From an uncultured Pelagibacteraceae bacterium (GTDB lineage Bacteria > Pseudomonadota > Alphaproteobacteria > Pelagibacterales > Pelagibacteraceae): DNA of 64,000 bases. Shown here piece by piece: positions 1-8,793 of this stretch; positions within the stretch are counted from its first letter, which is position 1, and every line of letters starts with the position of its first letter. The notes below the pieces were generated by a model. It did not search any database, was not told where the DNA came from, and saw only the letters and a program-made list of their open reading frames with translations. The stretch is from the NCBI GenBank assembly GCA_902599495.1, contig CACKFY010000001.1, forward strand, positions 59,968-123,967, read 5' to 3'. A program made the translations under genes and the position numbers.

Positions 1-104
1 AAATTGAAAATCCTGATAGACCCAATAAGGCAATAGTTTACCCATTTTCGTTTTTATTATTATTAATTTTTGGTTATAATAATTATAGGCGAAAACAAGA
101 GTGA
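1..104 (+). CDS. C-terminal end of a membrane protein (partial, cut by window start)
   Basis: An open frame enters from the left edge (codons begin at base 3) and stops with TGA at 102-104. The visible 33 residues contain a hydrophobic stretch (PFSFLLLLIFGY) followed by a basic tail ending RRKQE, as expected for a last transmembrane helix with a cytoplasmic tail. The next gene starts 6 bases later, so the two probably share a transcript. Too little is visible to name a family, and the reading frame itself is only moderately supported. Confidence 0.4.
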   Translation, partial: IENPDRPNKAIVYPFSFLLLLIFGYNNYRRKQE

Positions 105-110
105 GTAATT

Positions 111-260
111 ATGTTAAAGCAGATTTATAGATGGTTCTGCTATATTGGAATTCACAGATACGATATTGTTGATACTAAATATGGTTTTGGGGCAGCAGGT
201 TCAACCGAAACAGTAAAATGTAAGGATTGTGGTATTAAAAAAATAAGACAAAAAAATTAA
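111..260 (+). CDS. Small CxxC protein, 49 aa (possible zinc-binding, DUF1660-like)
   Basis: ATG at 111 opens a 49-codon frame ending TAA at 258-260, seven bases before msrB. The protein has an aromatic N-terminus (YRWFCYIGIHRYD) and a C-terminal KCKDCG motif followed by a basic tail. One His plus a CxxC in a short protein resembles small zinc-ribbon proteins such as the prophage-type DUF1660 family; that resemblance is from memory and uncertain. Function unknown. Its tight position between a membrane-protein end and msrB suggests a three-gene transcription unit. Confidence 0.5.
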   Translation: MLKQIYRWFCYIGIHRYDIVDTKYGFGAAGSTETVKCKDCGIKKIRQKN

Positions 261-267
261 ATTTGTT

Positions 268-717
268 ATGAAAAAAAGATCATTTATTAAAATATTTATT
301 TATGGACTGGCCTCTTTGCTATTACCCTTTAGGCTATCATCAATAGAGAAAAAAATTATTAATCCCAACCTTACTGACGAGCAAAAAAGAATAATGTTTG
401 GCGAAGGCACTGAAAGGGCTGGAACTAGTCCACTAAATTTTGAAAAACGTAAAGGCTCATATCACTGTGCAAATTGTAACGCTAAATTATTCGACTCAGT
501 TTCAAAATTTGATAGTGGAACAGGGTGGCCTTCTTTTAATGAGGCTATACCTGGAGCTTTTAAAACTAAAGTTGATTATTCCTATGGTATGAAAAGAATT
601 GAGTATCATTGTGCAAAGTGCGGCGCTCACCATGGGCATGTTTTTAATGATGGACCAGGGCCTAATGGCAAAAGATATTGCAATAATGGTTTATGTTTAA
701 TTTTTATTCCTGATTAG
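268..717 (+). CDS. msrB: Peptide-methionine (R)-S-oxide reductase, probably membrane-anchored or exported
   Basis: MsrB reduces the R epimer of methionine sulfoxide in oxidised proteins. The 149-aa product starts with a basic, hydrophobic segment (about residues 1-25), so it is probably exported or anchored rather than cytosolic. The SelR/MsrB domain follows. Structural zinc cysteines are at CANC (67-70) and CAKC (115-118), the conserved GTGWPSF is at 84-90, GHVF is at 123-126, and the presumed catalytic Cys138 lies in RYC. The family usually continues RYCxNSxxL; here it reads RYCNNGLCL, with an extra Cys143 that could act as a resolving cysteine (inference). It converges with the thioesterase gene, overlapping by 4 bp. 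Confidence 0.9.
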   Translation: MKKRSFIKIFIYGLASLLLPFRLSSIEKKIINPNLTDEQKRIMFGEGTERAGTSPLNFEKRKGSYHCANCNAKLFDSVSKFDSGTGWPSFNEAIPGAFKTKVDYSYGMKRIEYHCAKCGAHHGHVFNDGPGPNGKRYCNNGLCLIFIPD

Positions 718-1091
718 GATAATATTTTCCAAGTTCCAGAGGCAGTGGCGACTATTCCATTAGAATTTAAAATTTTACAATTTATAAAAACTAGAGTTTT
801 AGTTCTTTTCAATACCTCTACTTTACCTATTAGATTGTCACCAAGCTTACTCGCTGAGATATATTTTATATCTAAATTAACAGTAACTGATCTTTTATTT
901 CCTGCAGCTATATGAGCAGCATTCCCCATGCCCGTATCAGCTATAGTAGCTATAAAACCTCCATGTGCAATTTTGCCAGTATTAAGAAATTTTTCCTCAA
1001 CTTTTATATTAAATTCATAATTAGTTTCATCTATCTTTTTAAAAGAAAGATCACCAATATTTTGCATAAAACCTTTTTTAGTTTCGTCCAT
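714..1091 (-). CDS. Hotdog-fold thioesterase, PaaI family
   Basis: This is a short acyl-CoA thioesterase of the hotdog fold. The family hallmark is visible as AHGGFIATIADTGMG, with HGG and the following Asp in the positions typical of PaaI/4-hydroxybenzoyl-CoA-type enzymes. The frame is open from 1118, but Met codons also occur at 1106 and 1091. The 1091 start (MDETKKG) is preferred because it gives a usual length (125 aa) and the smallest overlap (14 bp) with the upstream transporter gene. Substrate cannot be told from sequence. It is the last gene of a minus-strand run beginning at aceE. Confidence 0.8.
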   Translation of the reverse strand: MDETKKGFMQNIGDLSFKKIDETNYEFNIKVEEKFLNTGKIAHGGFIATIADTGMGNAAHIAAGNKRSVTVNLDIKYISASKLGDNLIGKVEVLKRTKTLVFINCKILNSNGIVATASGTWKILS

Positions 1092-1980
1092 ATATTTTTT
1101 TACCATAAATTGGTGCAAGTTGAGAGAAAATAACTGCAGATAAAATTATTATGATACCCAAAACTTTGAACTCATTAAGATATTGATCTAATAAAATCCA
1201 TGCAGCGATCGATGCGAAAACACCCTCTAATGAAAATATAATTGCGGCAGGTGCAGGTGATAAGTGTTGTAGAGCTATAATTTGTAGTAAAAAAGCAATT
1301 CCACTAGATAAAACACCCGCATAAATAAGTTCTCTTGCCTCCAAAGTTAATAATTTGAAAGAGACAAACTCAATTGAAACAGCTGGAATAGTTGAAAGTA
1401 TTGCGGCAATTAAACATTGAAAAGCAGCTATAGTTATTGGGAAATTAAATATCTTTAGAAATTTTGAAACATAAACAATATGAAGTGCCCAAAAAAAAGC
1501 TCCAACTATGACAAGAGAGTCTCCAAGTCTAACTCTATAATTGTCCAGTTCACTTAAAAATAAACCACCTAATAAACACATAAATACTGCCGGCCAAACA
1601 GACTTATGAATCTTTTTTGAAAAAAAGAAATAGGCTAGCACAGGCACTATTATTACATACAGAACAGTAAACACAGCCGAATTTGCTACATCTGTATATA
1701 TAAGTGATATTTGTTGAAAAATATTTCCGCTTGCAAGAAAAAAACCCAAAAAAAACATATAAAAAAAGATTATTTTAAAATTTAATTTTAGTTTTTTAAT
1801 TTTTTTAAATTCGAAAATGAAAAAAAAAGGTAATAAAGCAAAAAACCCTAAAAACAATCTAGCTGCAGAGAAAGTCCAAGGACCTATATAGTCCATCCCG
1901 GTATCTTGGGCTATAAAGGCTGTTCCCCATAAAAAAGAGCAAGAAATAGCACAAGTTATAGAAACAAAACTTTTATTCAT
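1078..1980 (-). CDS. EamA/DMT-superfamily permease (RhaT-like)
   Basis: A 300-aa integral membrane protein with about ten hydrophobic segments and two EamA repeats, the standard length for a drug/metabolite transporter. The first repeat carries the typical WGTAFIAQD entry and an ARLFLGF segment. The second ends with SLEGVFASIAAWILLDQ, a common EamA motif. Members export or import small metabolites; the substrate here is unknown. It lies 23 bp downstream of aceF and overlaps the thioesterase gene, so it may be transcribed with the PDH genes, although that does not prove functional linkage. Confidence 0.85.
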   Translation of the reverse strand: MNKSFVSITCAISCSFLWGTAFIAQDTGMDYIGPWTFSAARLFLGFFALLPFFFIFEFKKIKKLKLNFKIIFFYMFFLGFFLASGNIFQQISLIYTDVANSAVFTVLYVIIVPVLAYFFFSKKIHKSVWPAVFMCLLGGLFLSELDNYRVRLGDSLVIVGAFFWALHIVYVSKFLKIFNFPITIAAFQCLIAAILSTIPAVSIEFVSFKLLTLEARELIYAGVLSSGIAFLLQIIALQHLSPAPAAIIFSLEGVFASIAAWILLDQYLNEFKVLGIIIILSAVIFSQLAPIYGKKIYGRN

Positions 1981-2003
1981 AATTTTTAATATTGTAATTT
2001 AGA

Positions 2004-3245
2004 TTAAACAGCAAGCTTGAAAGCGAAATCTTTACCAAGACTTTTATTTAAATGAACACAAAACCTAGCACCTTCCGCACCATCGATAATTCTATGATCG
2101 TAAGATAATGATATTGGTAATATTTTTCTATTTACCAACTGTCCTTTTTTTTTAACCAATTTATCATAACTTCTTCCAACACCTAAAATTGCGACCTCTG
2201 GTGGATTTATAATTGGAGTAAAAAAAGTTCCACCTATCCCCCCTAAACTAGAAATAGTCATCGACCCGCCAAAAAATTCTTTTTTATTTATTTTTAAGTC
2301 TCTACACTCTCTACTTACTCTTCTTAACTCATCTCCTATTTCTTTGATATTCATTTGGTCAACATCTCTTAATTTTGGAACCATCAGCCCATGAGGCGTA
2401 TCTACTGCGAAACCTACATGATAATATTTTTTATAAACTATTTTATTTTTTTCAGGATCAATAGAACAATTAAAATTAGGAAAGTCTTTTAAAGCATTTA
2501 CAACTGCCCTAGTTATAAAAGCTAGAGGTGTTACAGAGATTTTTTCTCCAGTGAAATGGTCAAACAGCGATCTTCTAAATTGCTCCATTTCTGTAATATC
2601 AATTTCATCATGCTGAGTTACATGCGGAATTTCTGTCCACGATCTTACTAGCTGAGGCCCTGAAAGTTTTTTAACTCTTGGCATCTCTTTAATTTCAATT
2701 TCTCCAAATTCTTCATGTGAGTATTCATCTTTATATTTTTTCGGCTCAACTTTACCTTGATCGACAGATACTTGAGATCTAACAAATTTTTTAACGTCGT
2801 CTTCTGTTACTCTTCCCGATCTTTGTGAACCTTGTATTTGAGTTACATTTGTACCAAGTTCTCTCGCAAACTTTCGAACTTTAGGGCTAGCTAATTTTAC
2901 CCCTGAAGAAGATTGAACAACTGGCGAAGGTACTGGATCTAGTTTTTCTGTTTCTTCCTCTTTAACTTTGTTTTTTTGTAAAGGCTTTACTTTCGTATCT
3001 GTTTTTGACTCTTCATTAACAGTAAGTATAAGGTCACCTTCACTCACCTTGTCACCTATTTTGATGTTAATTTTTTCTATAACCCCATCTGATGTTGAAG
3101 GCACCTCTACACTTGATTTATCACTTTCGATTGTTATTAAAGAATCATTTTTTTTAATTTTTTGTCCAGCTTTAACCAAAACTTCAATGACTTCAACATC
3201 TTTAAAATCACCTATGTTTGGTACTAAGATATCTTTTGAGGACAT
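2004..3245 (-). CDS. aceF: Pyruvate dehydrogenase complex E2, dihydrolipoamide acetyltransferase
   Basis: E2 transfers the acetyl group from lipoyl-lysine to CoA and forms the complex core. Three regions are visible in 413 aa: one lipoyl domain (1-78) with the modified Lys43 in ESDKSS, a linker, a peripheral-subunit-binding domain (about 118-155, SPKVRKFAREL...GRVTEDDV), and the catalytic domain (about 185-413) with the active site DHRIIDG (His384, Asp388). E. coli E2 has three lipoyl domains; this one has a single domain, and another copy sits on E1. The gene begins one base after the aceE stop, indicating translational coupling. No lipoamide dehydrogenase gene follows. Confidence 0.95.
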   Translation of the reverse strand: MSSKDILVPNIGDFKDVEVIEVLVKAGQKIKKNDSLITIESDKSSVEVPSTSDGVIEKINIKIGDKVSEGDLILTVNEESKTDTKVKPLQKNKVKEEETEKLDPVPSPVVQSSSGVKLASPKVRKFARELGTNVTQIQGSQRSGRVTEDDVKKFVRSQVSVDQGKVEPKKYKDEYSHEEFGEIEIKEMPRVKKLSGPQLVRSWTEIPHVTQHDEIDITEMEQFRRSLFDHFTGEKISVTPLAFITRAVVNALKDFPNFNCSIDPEKNKIVYKKYYHVGFAVDTPHGLMVPKLRDVDQMNIKEIGDELRRVSRECRDLKINKKEFFGGSMTISSLGGIGGTFFTPIINPPEVAILGVGRSYDKLVKKKGQLVNRKILPISLSYDHRIIDGAEGARFCVHLNKSLGKDFAFKLAV

Positions 3246-3246
3246 T

Positions 3247-6200
3247 TTATAATTTCGTTGGAAACACTTTTTCTTTATTTATTTTATATTTTATAATTGC
3301 TTTTTCTGCATGCTTAGACGCAATTAGTTGTTCTTTCGCTAATGCACTAAGAGTGTAAGCAACAATATGTTCTTTATCAACTTCAAAAAACTTTCTCAAA
3401 TTTTTTCTTGTATCACTTCTTCCATATCCATCTGTTCCAAATGAATAGAATGGTTTATTTACATATGGTCTAAGCTGATCCGAAAATGATCTAATATAAT
3501 CAGAAGCTGCAAATACAGGACCTTCTCTATTTGCTAAACATTTTTCCACGAAAGATTTCTTCTTTTTTTCATCAGGATTTAATAAATTCCATCTTTCTGT
3601 TTCCATACCATCTTTTCTGAGTTCATTAAAACTTGTGACACTCCAAATATCTGAGTCAATACCGTATTCTTTTGAGAGGATTTCAGCAGCATGCAATACT
3701 TCTCTCAAAATTGTACCAGAGCCTAGAAGTTGAACTCTAGTTTTACTTTTATTTCTTGTTTCTTTAAGCAAATACATTCCTTTTAAAATACCCTCGTCAG
3801 CATTTTTAGGTTTAGCAGGATGAGGATAGTTTTCATTCATTGCTGTAATATAGTAAAAAATATTCTCTTTTTTTTCATGCATCCTTTTCATTCCATCTCT
3901 TAAGATTACTGCCATTTCGTATGCAAAAGTTGGATCGTAACTTACACAATTTGGAATATTAGATGCCATAAGATGACTGTGACCGTCTTGGTGTTGTAAT
4001 CCTTCTCCAGCTAAAGTTGTTCTTCCAGCTGTTGCACCAATTAAAAAACCTCTTGCTTGAGAGTCTCCTGCAGCCCAGGCTAAATCGCCAACTCTCTGAA
4101 ATCCAAACATAGAATAAAATATATATATTGGTATCATTTCTATATCATGATTGGTGTATGCTGTTCCTGCCGCAATCCAAGATGACATTGCTCCTGATTC
4201 TGTGATTCCCTCTTCTAAAACCTGTCCGCTCTTATCTTCTCGATACGAACTAAGTTGTTCAGAATCGACCGGTTCATATTTTTGTCCTTCATGAGCATAT
4301 ATTCCTATCTTTTGAAAAAAACCTTCCATACCAAATGTTCTAGCTTCATCTGGAATTATTGGAACTAATCTTGGCGAAACATTTTTATCTCTTAGTAGAG
4401 CAGTAAGCATTCTTACTAAGGCCATAGTAGTAGACATTTCTTTCTCACCTGTCGACTTCATAAAGCTATCAAAAATATCTTTTGGAGGAGTTTTAATGGC
4501 TTTTGCAAAAGACGTACGCTCTGGAATAAATCCACCTAATTTTATTCTACGATCTTTAAGGTATTTAATTTCTTCTGAATTTTCGTCCGGTCTATAATAC
4601 TCAATATTTTTGACTTGCTTGTCGGTAAGAGGAACACCAAATCTATCTCTATAATATAATAAATCTCCCTCATCCATTTTTTTCTGTTGATGAGTGGTAT
4701 TTATACTTTCACCAGATTTACCCATTCCGTAACCTTTAATTGTTTTGGCAATAATAACTGTCGGCGAACCTTTATTTTTCATTGCAGCATCGTAAGCTGC
4801 ATAAACTTTATGGGGATCATGACCACCCCTGTTCAATTTCCATATATCTTTATCTGTTAAAGTAGAGACTAATTCTTTTAGTTCAGGGTATCTACCAAAA
4901 AATTTTTCCCTAACATAATTTCCCCCTTTGGCCTTAAAAGCTTGATACTCACCATCTACACACTCATTCATTCTTTTTATTAAAAGCCCGCTCTTATCTT
5001 TTGCTAAAAGTTGATCCCAATATGAACCCCAAATTACCTTTATCACATTCCAACCTGTCCCTCTGAAACTACCTTCAAGCTCTTGAATAATTTTACCATT
5101 TCCTCTGACAGGACCATCTAATCTTTGTAAGTTACAATTAATTACAAATATTAAATTGTCCAATTTTTCTCTAGCTGCTAGACCAATTGCACCTAATGAC
5201 TCTGGTTCATCCATTTCTCCATCACCGAGAAAAACCCAAATCTTTCTCCCTTCATCTTTAATAAGACCTCTATTAATTAAATATTTTAAGAATCTCGCTT
5301 GATAAATACCCATTATTGGACCAAGACCCATCGATACAGTCGGGAACTGCCAAAAATTTGGCATTAACCATGGGTGAGGATAAGAGGACAATCCATCTTT
5401 ACCAACTTCTTGTCTAAAGCCATCCAATTGTTTAGCAGTTAGTCTTCCCTCTAAAAATGCTCTTGCGTACATCCCTGGAGCCGAATGTCCTTGAAAATAT
5501 ACTAAGTCACCACCAAATTTATTATTTTTTGCTCTCCAAAAATGGTTCATTCCTACATCGTACAGTGTTGCTGCTGATGCAAAAGTTCCAATGTGCCCAC
5601 CAAGCTCTGAACTTTTTTTGTTTGCTTTCACAACCATAGCGGCGGCATTCCACCTTATGTAGGCACGTATTTTTTTTTCAATATTTTGATCTCCTGGTGA
5701 TTTGACCTCGGCTTCAGGCGGAATAGTATTTATATATGGAGTTGTTCTGGTATCAGGTAGTACCAATCCTGCTTTATAAGCTTGGTCAATTACTTTATTT
5801 AATAAATAACTTGCTCTTGAAGCCCCATCGTTTTCAATTACCGAATTTAAAGATTCAATCCACTCATTTGTTTCTAACGGGTCTATATCTTCTTTGGATG
5901 CTGGTTCAGCAAAGACTTTTTTAATTTGTTTTAAAGATTGAGTGGTGACAACATTTCCGTTTTTTTTGGGTTTTTCTTTTTTAATTTCTTTATGAACTTT
6001 TTGCTCTTCATTTTTGACTTGAATACTAGAGCTATCTTTAGACTCTAATGTTACCAATAGGCTTCCTTCGGAAACTTTATCACCAACTTTAACTTTTAAA
6101 TCTTTAATTTGGCCCTCTGAAGGAGATGGAATTTCTACACTTGATTTGTCACTCTCAATAGTAACCAAGGGATCATTTTTTTTAATTTGATCTCCTGGTT

Positions 6201-6270
6201 TTACTAATACTTCGATTACTTCCACATCTTTAAAATCACCAATGTCAGGGACTGAAATATTTTGAGCCAT
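3247..6270 (-). CDS. aceE: Pyruvate dehydrogenase E1, homodimeric type, with N-terminal lipoyl domain fusion
   Basis: E1 decarboxylates pyruvate with thiamine diphosphate and acetylates lipoyl groups. The 1007-aa product exceeds the usual roughly 890 aa because residues 1-77 form a complete lipoyl domain with Lys42 in ESDKSS. A Lys-rich linker (about 80-125) follows, then an AceE core from about residue 129. The core shows GHSAPG (261-266) and the TPP/metal motif GDGEMDEPES (349-358). The lipoyl domain is closely similar to that of the adjacent aceF (both share the string IGDFKDVEVIEVLVK), so it probably arose by duplication of the neighbour's 5' end. Start ATG at 6270 fits the lipoyl-domain N-terminus. 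Confidence 0.95.
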   Translation of the reverse strand: MAQNISVPDIGDFKDVEVIEVLVKPGDQIKKNDPLVTIESDKSSVEIPSPSEGQIKDLKVKVGDKVSEGSLLVTLESKDSSSIQVKNEEQKVHKEIKKEKPKKNGNVVTTQSLKQIKKVFAEPASKEDIDPLETNEWIESLNSVIENDGASRASYLLNKVIDQAYKAGLVLPDTRTTPYINTIPPEAEVKSPGDQNIEKKIRAYIRWNAAAMVVKANKKSSELGGHIGTFASAATLYDVGMNHFWRAKNNKFGGDLVYFQGHSAPGMYARAFLEGRLTAKQLDGFRQEVGKDGLSSYPHPWLMPNFWQFPTVSMGLGPIMGIYQARFLKYLINRGLIKDEGRKIWVFLGDGEMDEPESLGAIGLAAREKLDNLIFVINCNLQRLDGPVRGNGKIIQELEGSFRGTGWNVIKVIWGSYWDQLLAKDKSGLLIKRMNECVDGEYQAFKAKGGNYVREKFFGRYPELKELVSTLTDKDIWKLNRGGHDPHKVYAAYDAAMKNKGSPTVIIAKTIKGYGMGKSGESINTTHQQKKMDEGDLLYYRDRFGVPLTDKQVKNIEYYRPDENSEEIKYLKDRRIKLGGFIPERTSFAKAIKTPPKDIFDSFMKSTGEKEMSTTMALVRMLTALLRDKNVSPRLVPIIPDEARTFGMEGFFQKIGIYAHEGQKYEPVDSEQLSSYREDKSGQVLEEGITESGAMSSWIAAGTAYTNHDIEMIPIYIFYSMFGFQRVGDLAWAAGDSQARGFLIGATAGRTTLAGEGLQHQDGHSHLMASNIPNCVSYDPTFAYEMAVILRDGMKRMHEKKENIFYYITAMNENYPHPAKPKNADEGILKGMYLLKETRNKSKTRVQLLGSGTILREVLHAAEILSKEYGIDSDIWSVTSFNELRKDGMETERWNLLNPDEKKKKSFVEKCLANREGPVFAASDYIRSFSDQLRPYVNKPFYSFGTDGYGRSDTRKNLRKFFEVDKEHIVAYTLSALAKEQLIASKHAEKAIIKYKINKEKVFPTKL

Positions 6271-6396
6271 AATTCTTATTATAAACTGAAAAGGAATTTA
6301 TTAAAAATTGTTAAATTAATAAATGCCAAAATTGAAGCAATTTATTCTTTATGAACCTTTTTTGACACAATTTGCTCGATTTTTTGTCATCAAAAT

Positions 6397-6513
6397 ATGG
6401 ACAATAAACATATGAAGTGGATATTAAACATTTTTTTGAAAAAAAGAGACCGAATGACTAACAGCGAATATTTGGTTCAAAAAATCATACTTAAAAAATA
6501 CTTTTTAAAATAA
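6397..6513 (+). CDS. Possible micro-protein, 38 aa, basic
   Basis: In the 249-bp gap between aceE and the deacetylase gene (both minus), a plus-strand frame runs from ATG 6397 to TAA 6511-6513, with a second in-frame ATG at 6412. The product is basic, with hydrophobic residues spaced as in an amphipathic helix (WILNIFLKKRDR). A TTGACA hexamer lies at 6362-6367, but no convincing -10 box at proper spacing was found. It could be chance in A+T-rich DNA, and the gap must also carry the aceE promoter on the other strand. Confidence 0.22.
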   Translation: MDNKHMKWILNIFLKKRDRMTNSEYLVQKIILKKYFLK

Positions 6514-6519
6514 AAATTT

Positions 6520-7416
6520 TTACCTTATAATTTCTGCACAATTTTTATGAAGCATCGAGTGAAGTTCTATGAGCTTTTCAAAACTTTTATTATATCCTCC
6601 TCCTAAAACTCCACATAAAGGAATATTTTTTCTATTAAAATTCTCGATTACAATTTGATCTCTCTTATTAACGCCTGCATCTGTAATTTTAAGTTTTCCT
6701 AATCTGTCTTCGAAATGAATATCTACACCAGCAACATAAAATATAAAATCGTATTTATTTTGATTTAACACTTTTAAATTTTTATGAAGAATATTTAAGT
6801 ATTCTTCATCTTCTGTATTTTCCGCTAACTCGATATCCATATCACTTTTTGATTTTTTAGCAGGATAATTAGAACCACAGTGCATACTAAAAGTCAGTAC
6901 ATCTTTATCATTTTGAAATATTTCAGAATTACCATTTCCTTGATGAACGTCTAAATCTAAAATTAGGATTTTTTTCGCATAGCCTTTTTTTTTTAGATAA
7001 TTTGCTGCAACTGCAACATCGTTAAATACACAGTATCCAGCTCCAAAGTCAAAAGTTGCATGATGACTACCTCCTGCAGTATTACAAGCTAGTTTGGAGT
7101 CTAAAGCTAATTTACTAGCAAGCACTGTTCCTCCGGTTGCAACAAAAGATCTTTTAACAACACTATCATTAATAGGGAATCCAATTTTTTTTTGTGATTT
7201 AATATCCAAAGTTTTATTTTTTATCTGATTTATATACTCTAAAGAATGTGAAGTTTTCATCGTTTCAATAGAACATTCTTTTGGAATAAAAAATTTTTTT
7301 ACAACTTTCTCTTTTAATAGATGGTCCGCTAAGGCACCGAATTTTTTTATAGGGAATTTATTATCGTCATTTATTTTTGCAACATAATCGGGGTGATTAA
7401 TGACGGGTAGTTGCAT
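6520..7416 (-). CDS. Histone-deacetylase-family protein (acetoin/acetylpolyamine deacetylase type)
   Basis: A 298-aa zinc-dependent deacetylase of the arginase/HDAC fold. The proton-relay His pair is at 118-119 (GGSHHA), the zinc ligands are in DLDVHQGNG (Asp156, His158), a further conserved VDIH motif follows, and a C-terminal LGGGY carries the transition-state region. Bacterial members remove acetyl groups from acetylpolyamines, acetoin-related metabolites or acetyl-lysine; the substrate is not readable here. It lies directly downstream of a thiolase and a small membrane protein on the same strand, in an acetyl-CoA context. A second, different HDAC-family gene lies at 46575-47501. Confidence 0.88.
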   Translation of the reverse strand: MQLPVINHPDYVAKINDDNKFPIKKFGALADHLLKEKVVKKFFIPKECSIETMKTSHSLEYINQIKNKTLDIKSQKKIGFPINDSVVKRSFVATGGTVLASKLALDSKLACNTAGGSHHATFDFGAGYCVFNDVAVAANYLKKKGYAKKILILDLDVHQGNGNSEIFQNDKDVLTFSMHCGSNYPAKKSKSDMDIELAENTEDEEYLNILHKNLKVLNQNKYDFIFYVAGVDIHFEDRLGKLKITDAGVNKRDQIVIENFNRKNIPLCGVLGGGYNKSFEKLIELHSMLHKNCAEIIR

Positions 7417-7422
7417 TAGATC

Positions 7423-7557
7423 TTAGTTGTAAGCTAGATAAATAGAAATTATAACGACCCAAAAAAAAGCATAGTATAAAATATACCCCTTTGGAGTAAA
7501 CGGCATTTTTTTTAGTTTACGTTTTCCTCTGCCTTTATATGGTTTTGATATTTCCAT
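7423..7557 (-). CDS. Small membrane protein, 44 aa, coupled to thiolase
   Basis: ATG at 7557-7555 shares its first base with the thiolase stop (TAATG), a classic translational-coupling arrangement. The 44-codon frame ends at 7423, six bases before the deacetylase start. The product has a very basic N-terminal half (KGRGKRKLKK) followed by one hydrophobic helix (ILYYAFFWVVIISIYLAY), consistent with a single-pass inner-membrane protein with its N-terminus in the cytoplasm. No family recognised. Its coupling and exact fit between two genes argue that it is real. Confidence 0.6.
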   Translation of the reverse strand: MEISKPYKGRGKRKLKKMPFTPKGYILYYAFFWVVIISIYLAYN

Positions 7558-8732
7558 TATCGTTCTACACTCATGGCTATACCCATTCCACCACCAATAC
7601 ACAATGTGGCTAAACCTCTCTTCACATCTCGTTTAATCATCTCGTGAATAAGAGTGACAAGAATTCGTGTGCCTGACGCACCTATTGGATGACCTATTGC
7701 AATTGCACCACCATTAACGTTAACTTTTTCATCTGGAATTCCTAATGTTTTCAATACAGCAATACTTTGTGCTGCAAAAGCTTCATTAACTTCAAAAAGG
7801 TCTACGTCATCAATTTTCCATCCTGCTAAATCTAAAGCTTTTTTTGTTGCTGGAATAGGTCCAGTGCCCATCAGAGCTGGTTCAACACCACAACTAGCCC
7901 AAGACTTAATTGTAACTAATTTCTGTAAATCTCTTTTTTTTGCTTCTTCCTCTGACATTAAAGTTACCGCAGCTGCTCCGTCGTTAATTCCAGAGGCATT
8001 TCCAGCAGTAACCGTACCATCCTTTTGAAAAACTGGTTTAAGTCTAGTTAAGCCCTCTAAATTAATACCATCTCTAGGGTGTTCATCTTTATTAAAATCT
8101 ATCTCCGCTTTTTTTGATTTAATTTTAAAATTAGTTATTTCGTCTTTAAACTTATTTTCTTTGATTGCTTTTATTGCTTTTTCTTGTGACTTAAGAGCAA
8201 ATCTATCTTGTTCTTGTCTTGTTACTTGAAATTTTGTAGCTACATTTTCAGCAGTTACCCCCATGTGATATCCATGAAATGCATCCCACAACCCATCTTT
8301 AATCATCGTGTCAACCAATTCGGTATTTCCTATTTTTTTTCCATCTCTTAAATGAATTGCGTGTGGTGCTAAAGACATATTCTCTTGACCGCCAGCGATA
8401 ACTATTTTTGAGTCACCTGATTTTATACTTTGAAATCCTGATGCTACTGACCTTAGTCCTGATCCACATACTTGATTTACAATATAAGCTGGTTTTTCTT
8501 TTGGGATACCAGACTTCATAGCTGCCTGTCTCGCGGGATTCTGACCAGTTCCTCCAGTCAAAACTTGTCCAATTATTGTTTCATCTACATCAGCAGATTT
8601 AATATTTGATCTATTAATTACTTCTTTAATTACCGTTGATCCTAATTCCTCACTTGGAACATTTTTAAGAGATTTCCCCAACGAGCCTACTGCTGTTCTT
8701 GCTGCCGAAGTTATAACTACAGTTTTGTTCAT
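7557..8732 (-). CDS. phaA: Acetyl-CoA C-acetyltransferase (thiolase)
   Basis: Catalyses condensation of two acetyl-CoA to acetoacetyl-CoA or the reverse cleavage. The 391-aa length and the catalytic set match biosynthetic-type thiolases: Cys89 in NQVCGSGL, His348 in GHPIGASG, and Cys378 in CIGGGMG, the same positions as in the well-studied Zoogloea enzyme. It is the first gene of a unit with the 44-aa membrane protein and the HDAC-family deacetylase. No acetoacetyl-CoA reductase or PHA synthase is in view, so the direction and pathway are open (ketone-body/fatty-acid turnover is possible); atoB is an equally usable name. Confidence 0.92.
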   Translation of the reverse strand: MNKTVVITSAARTAVGSLGKSLKNVPSEELGSTVIKEVINRSNIKSADVDETIIGQVLTGGTGQNPARQAAMKSGIPKEKPAYIVNQVCGSGLRSVASGFQSIKSGDSKIVIAGGQENMSLAPHAIHLRDGKKIGNTELVDTMIKDGLWDAFHGYHMGVTAENVATKFQVTRQEQDRFALKSQEKAIKAIKENKFKDEITNFKIKSKKAEIDFNKDEHPRDGINLEGLTRLKPVFQKDGTVTAGNASGINDGAAAVTLMSEEEAKKRDLQKLVTIKSWASCGVEPALMGTGPIPATKKALDLAGWKIDDVDLFEVNEAFAAQSIAVLKTLGIPDEKVNVNGGAIAIGHPIGASGTRILVTLIHEMIKRDVKRGLATLCIGGGMGIAMSVER

Positions 8733-8793
8733 ATTTACTTTATAAATTAAAAGCCTTTAATTTCAACAATATATTTGATAATTGGTATATATC

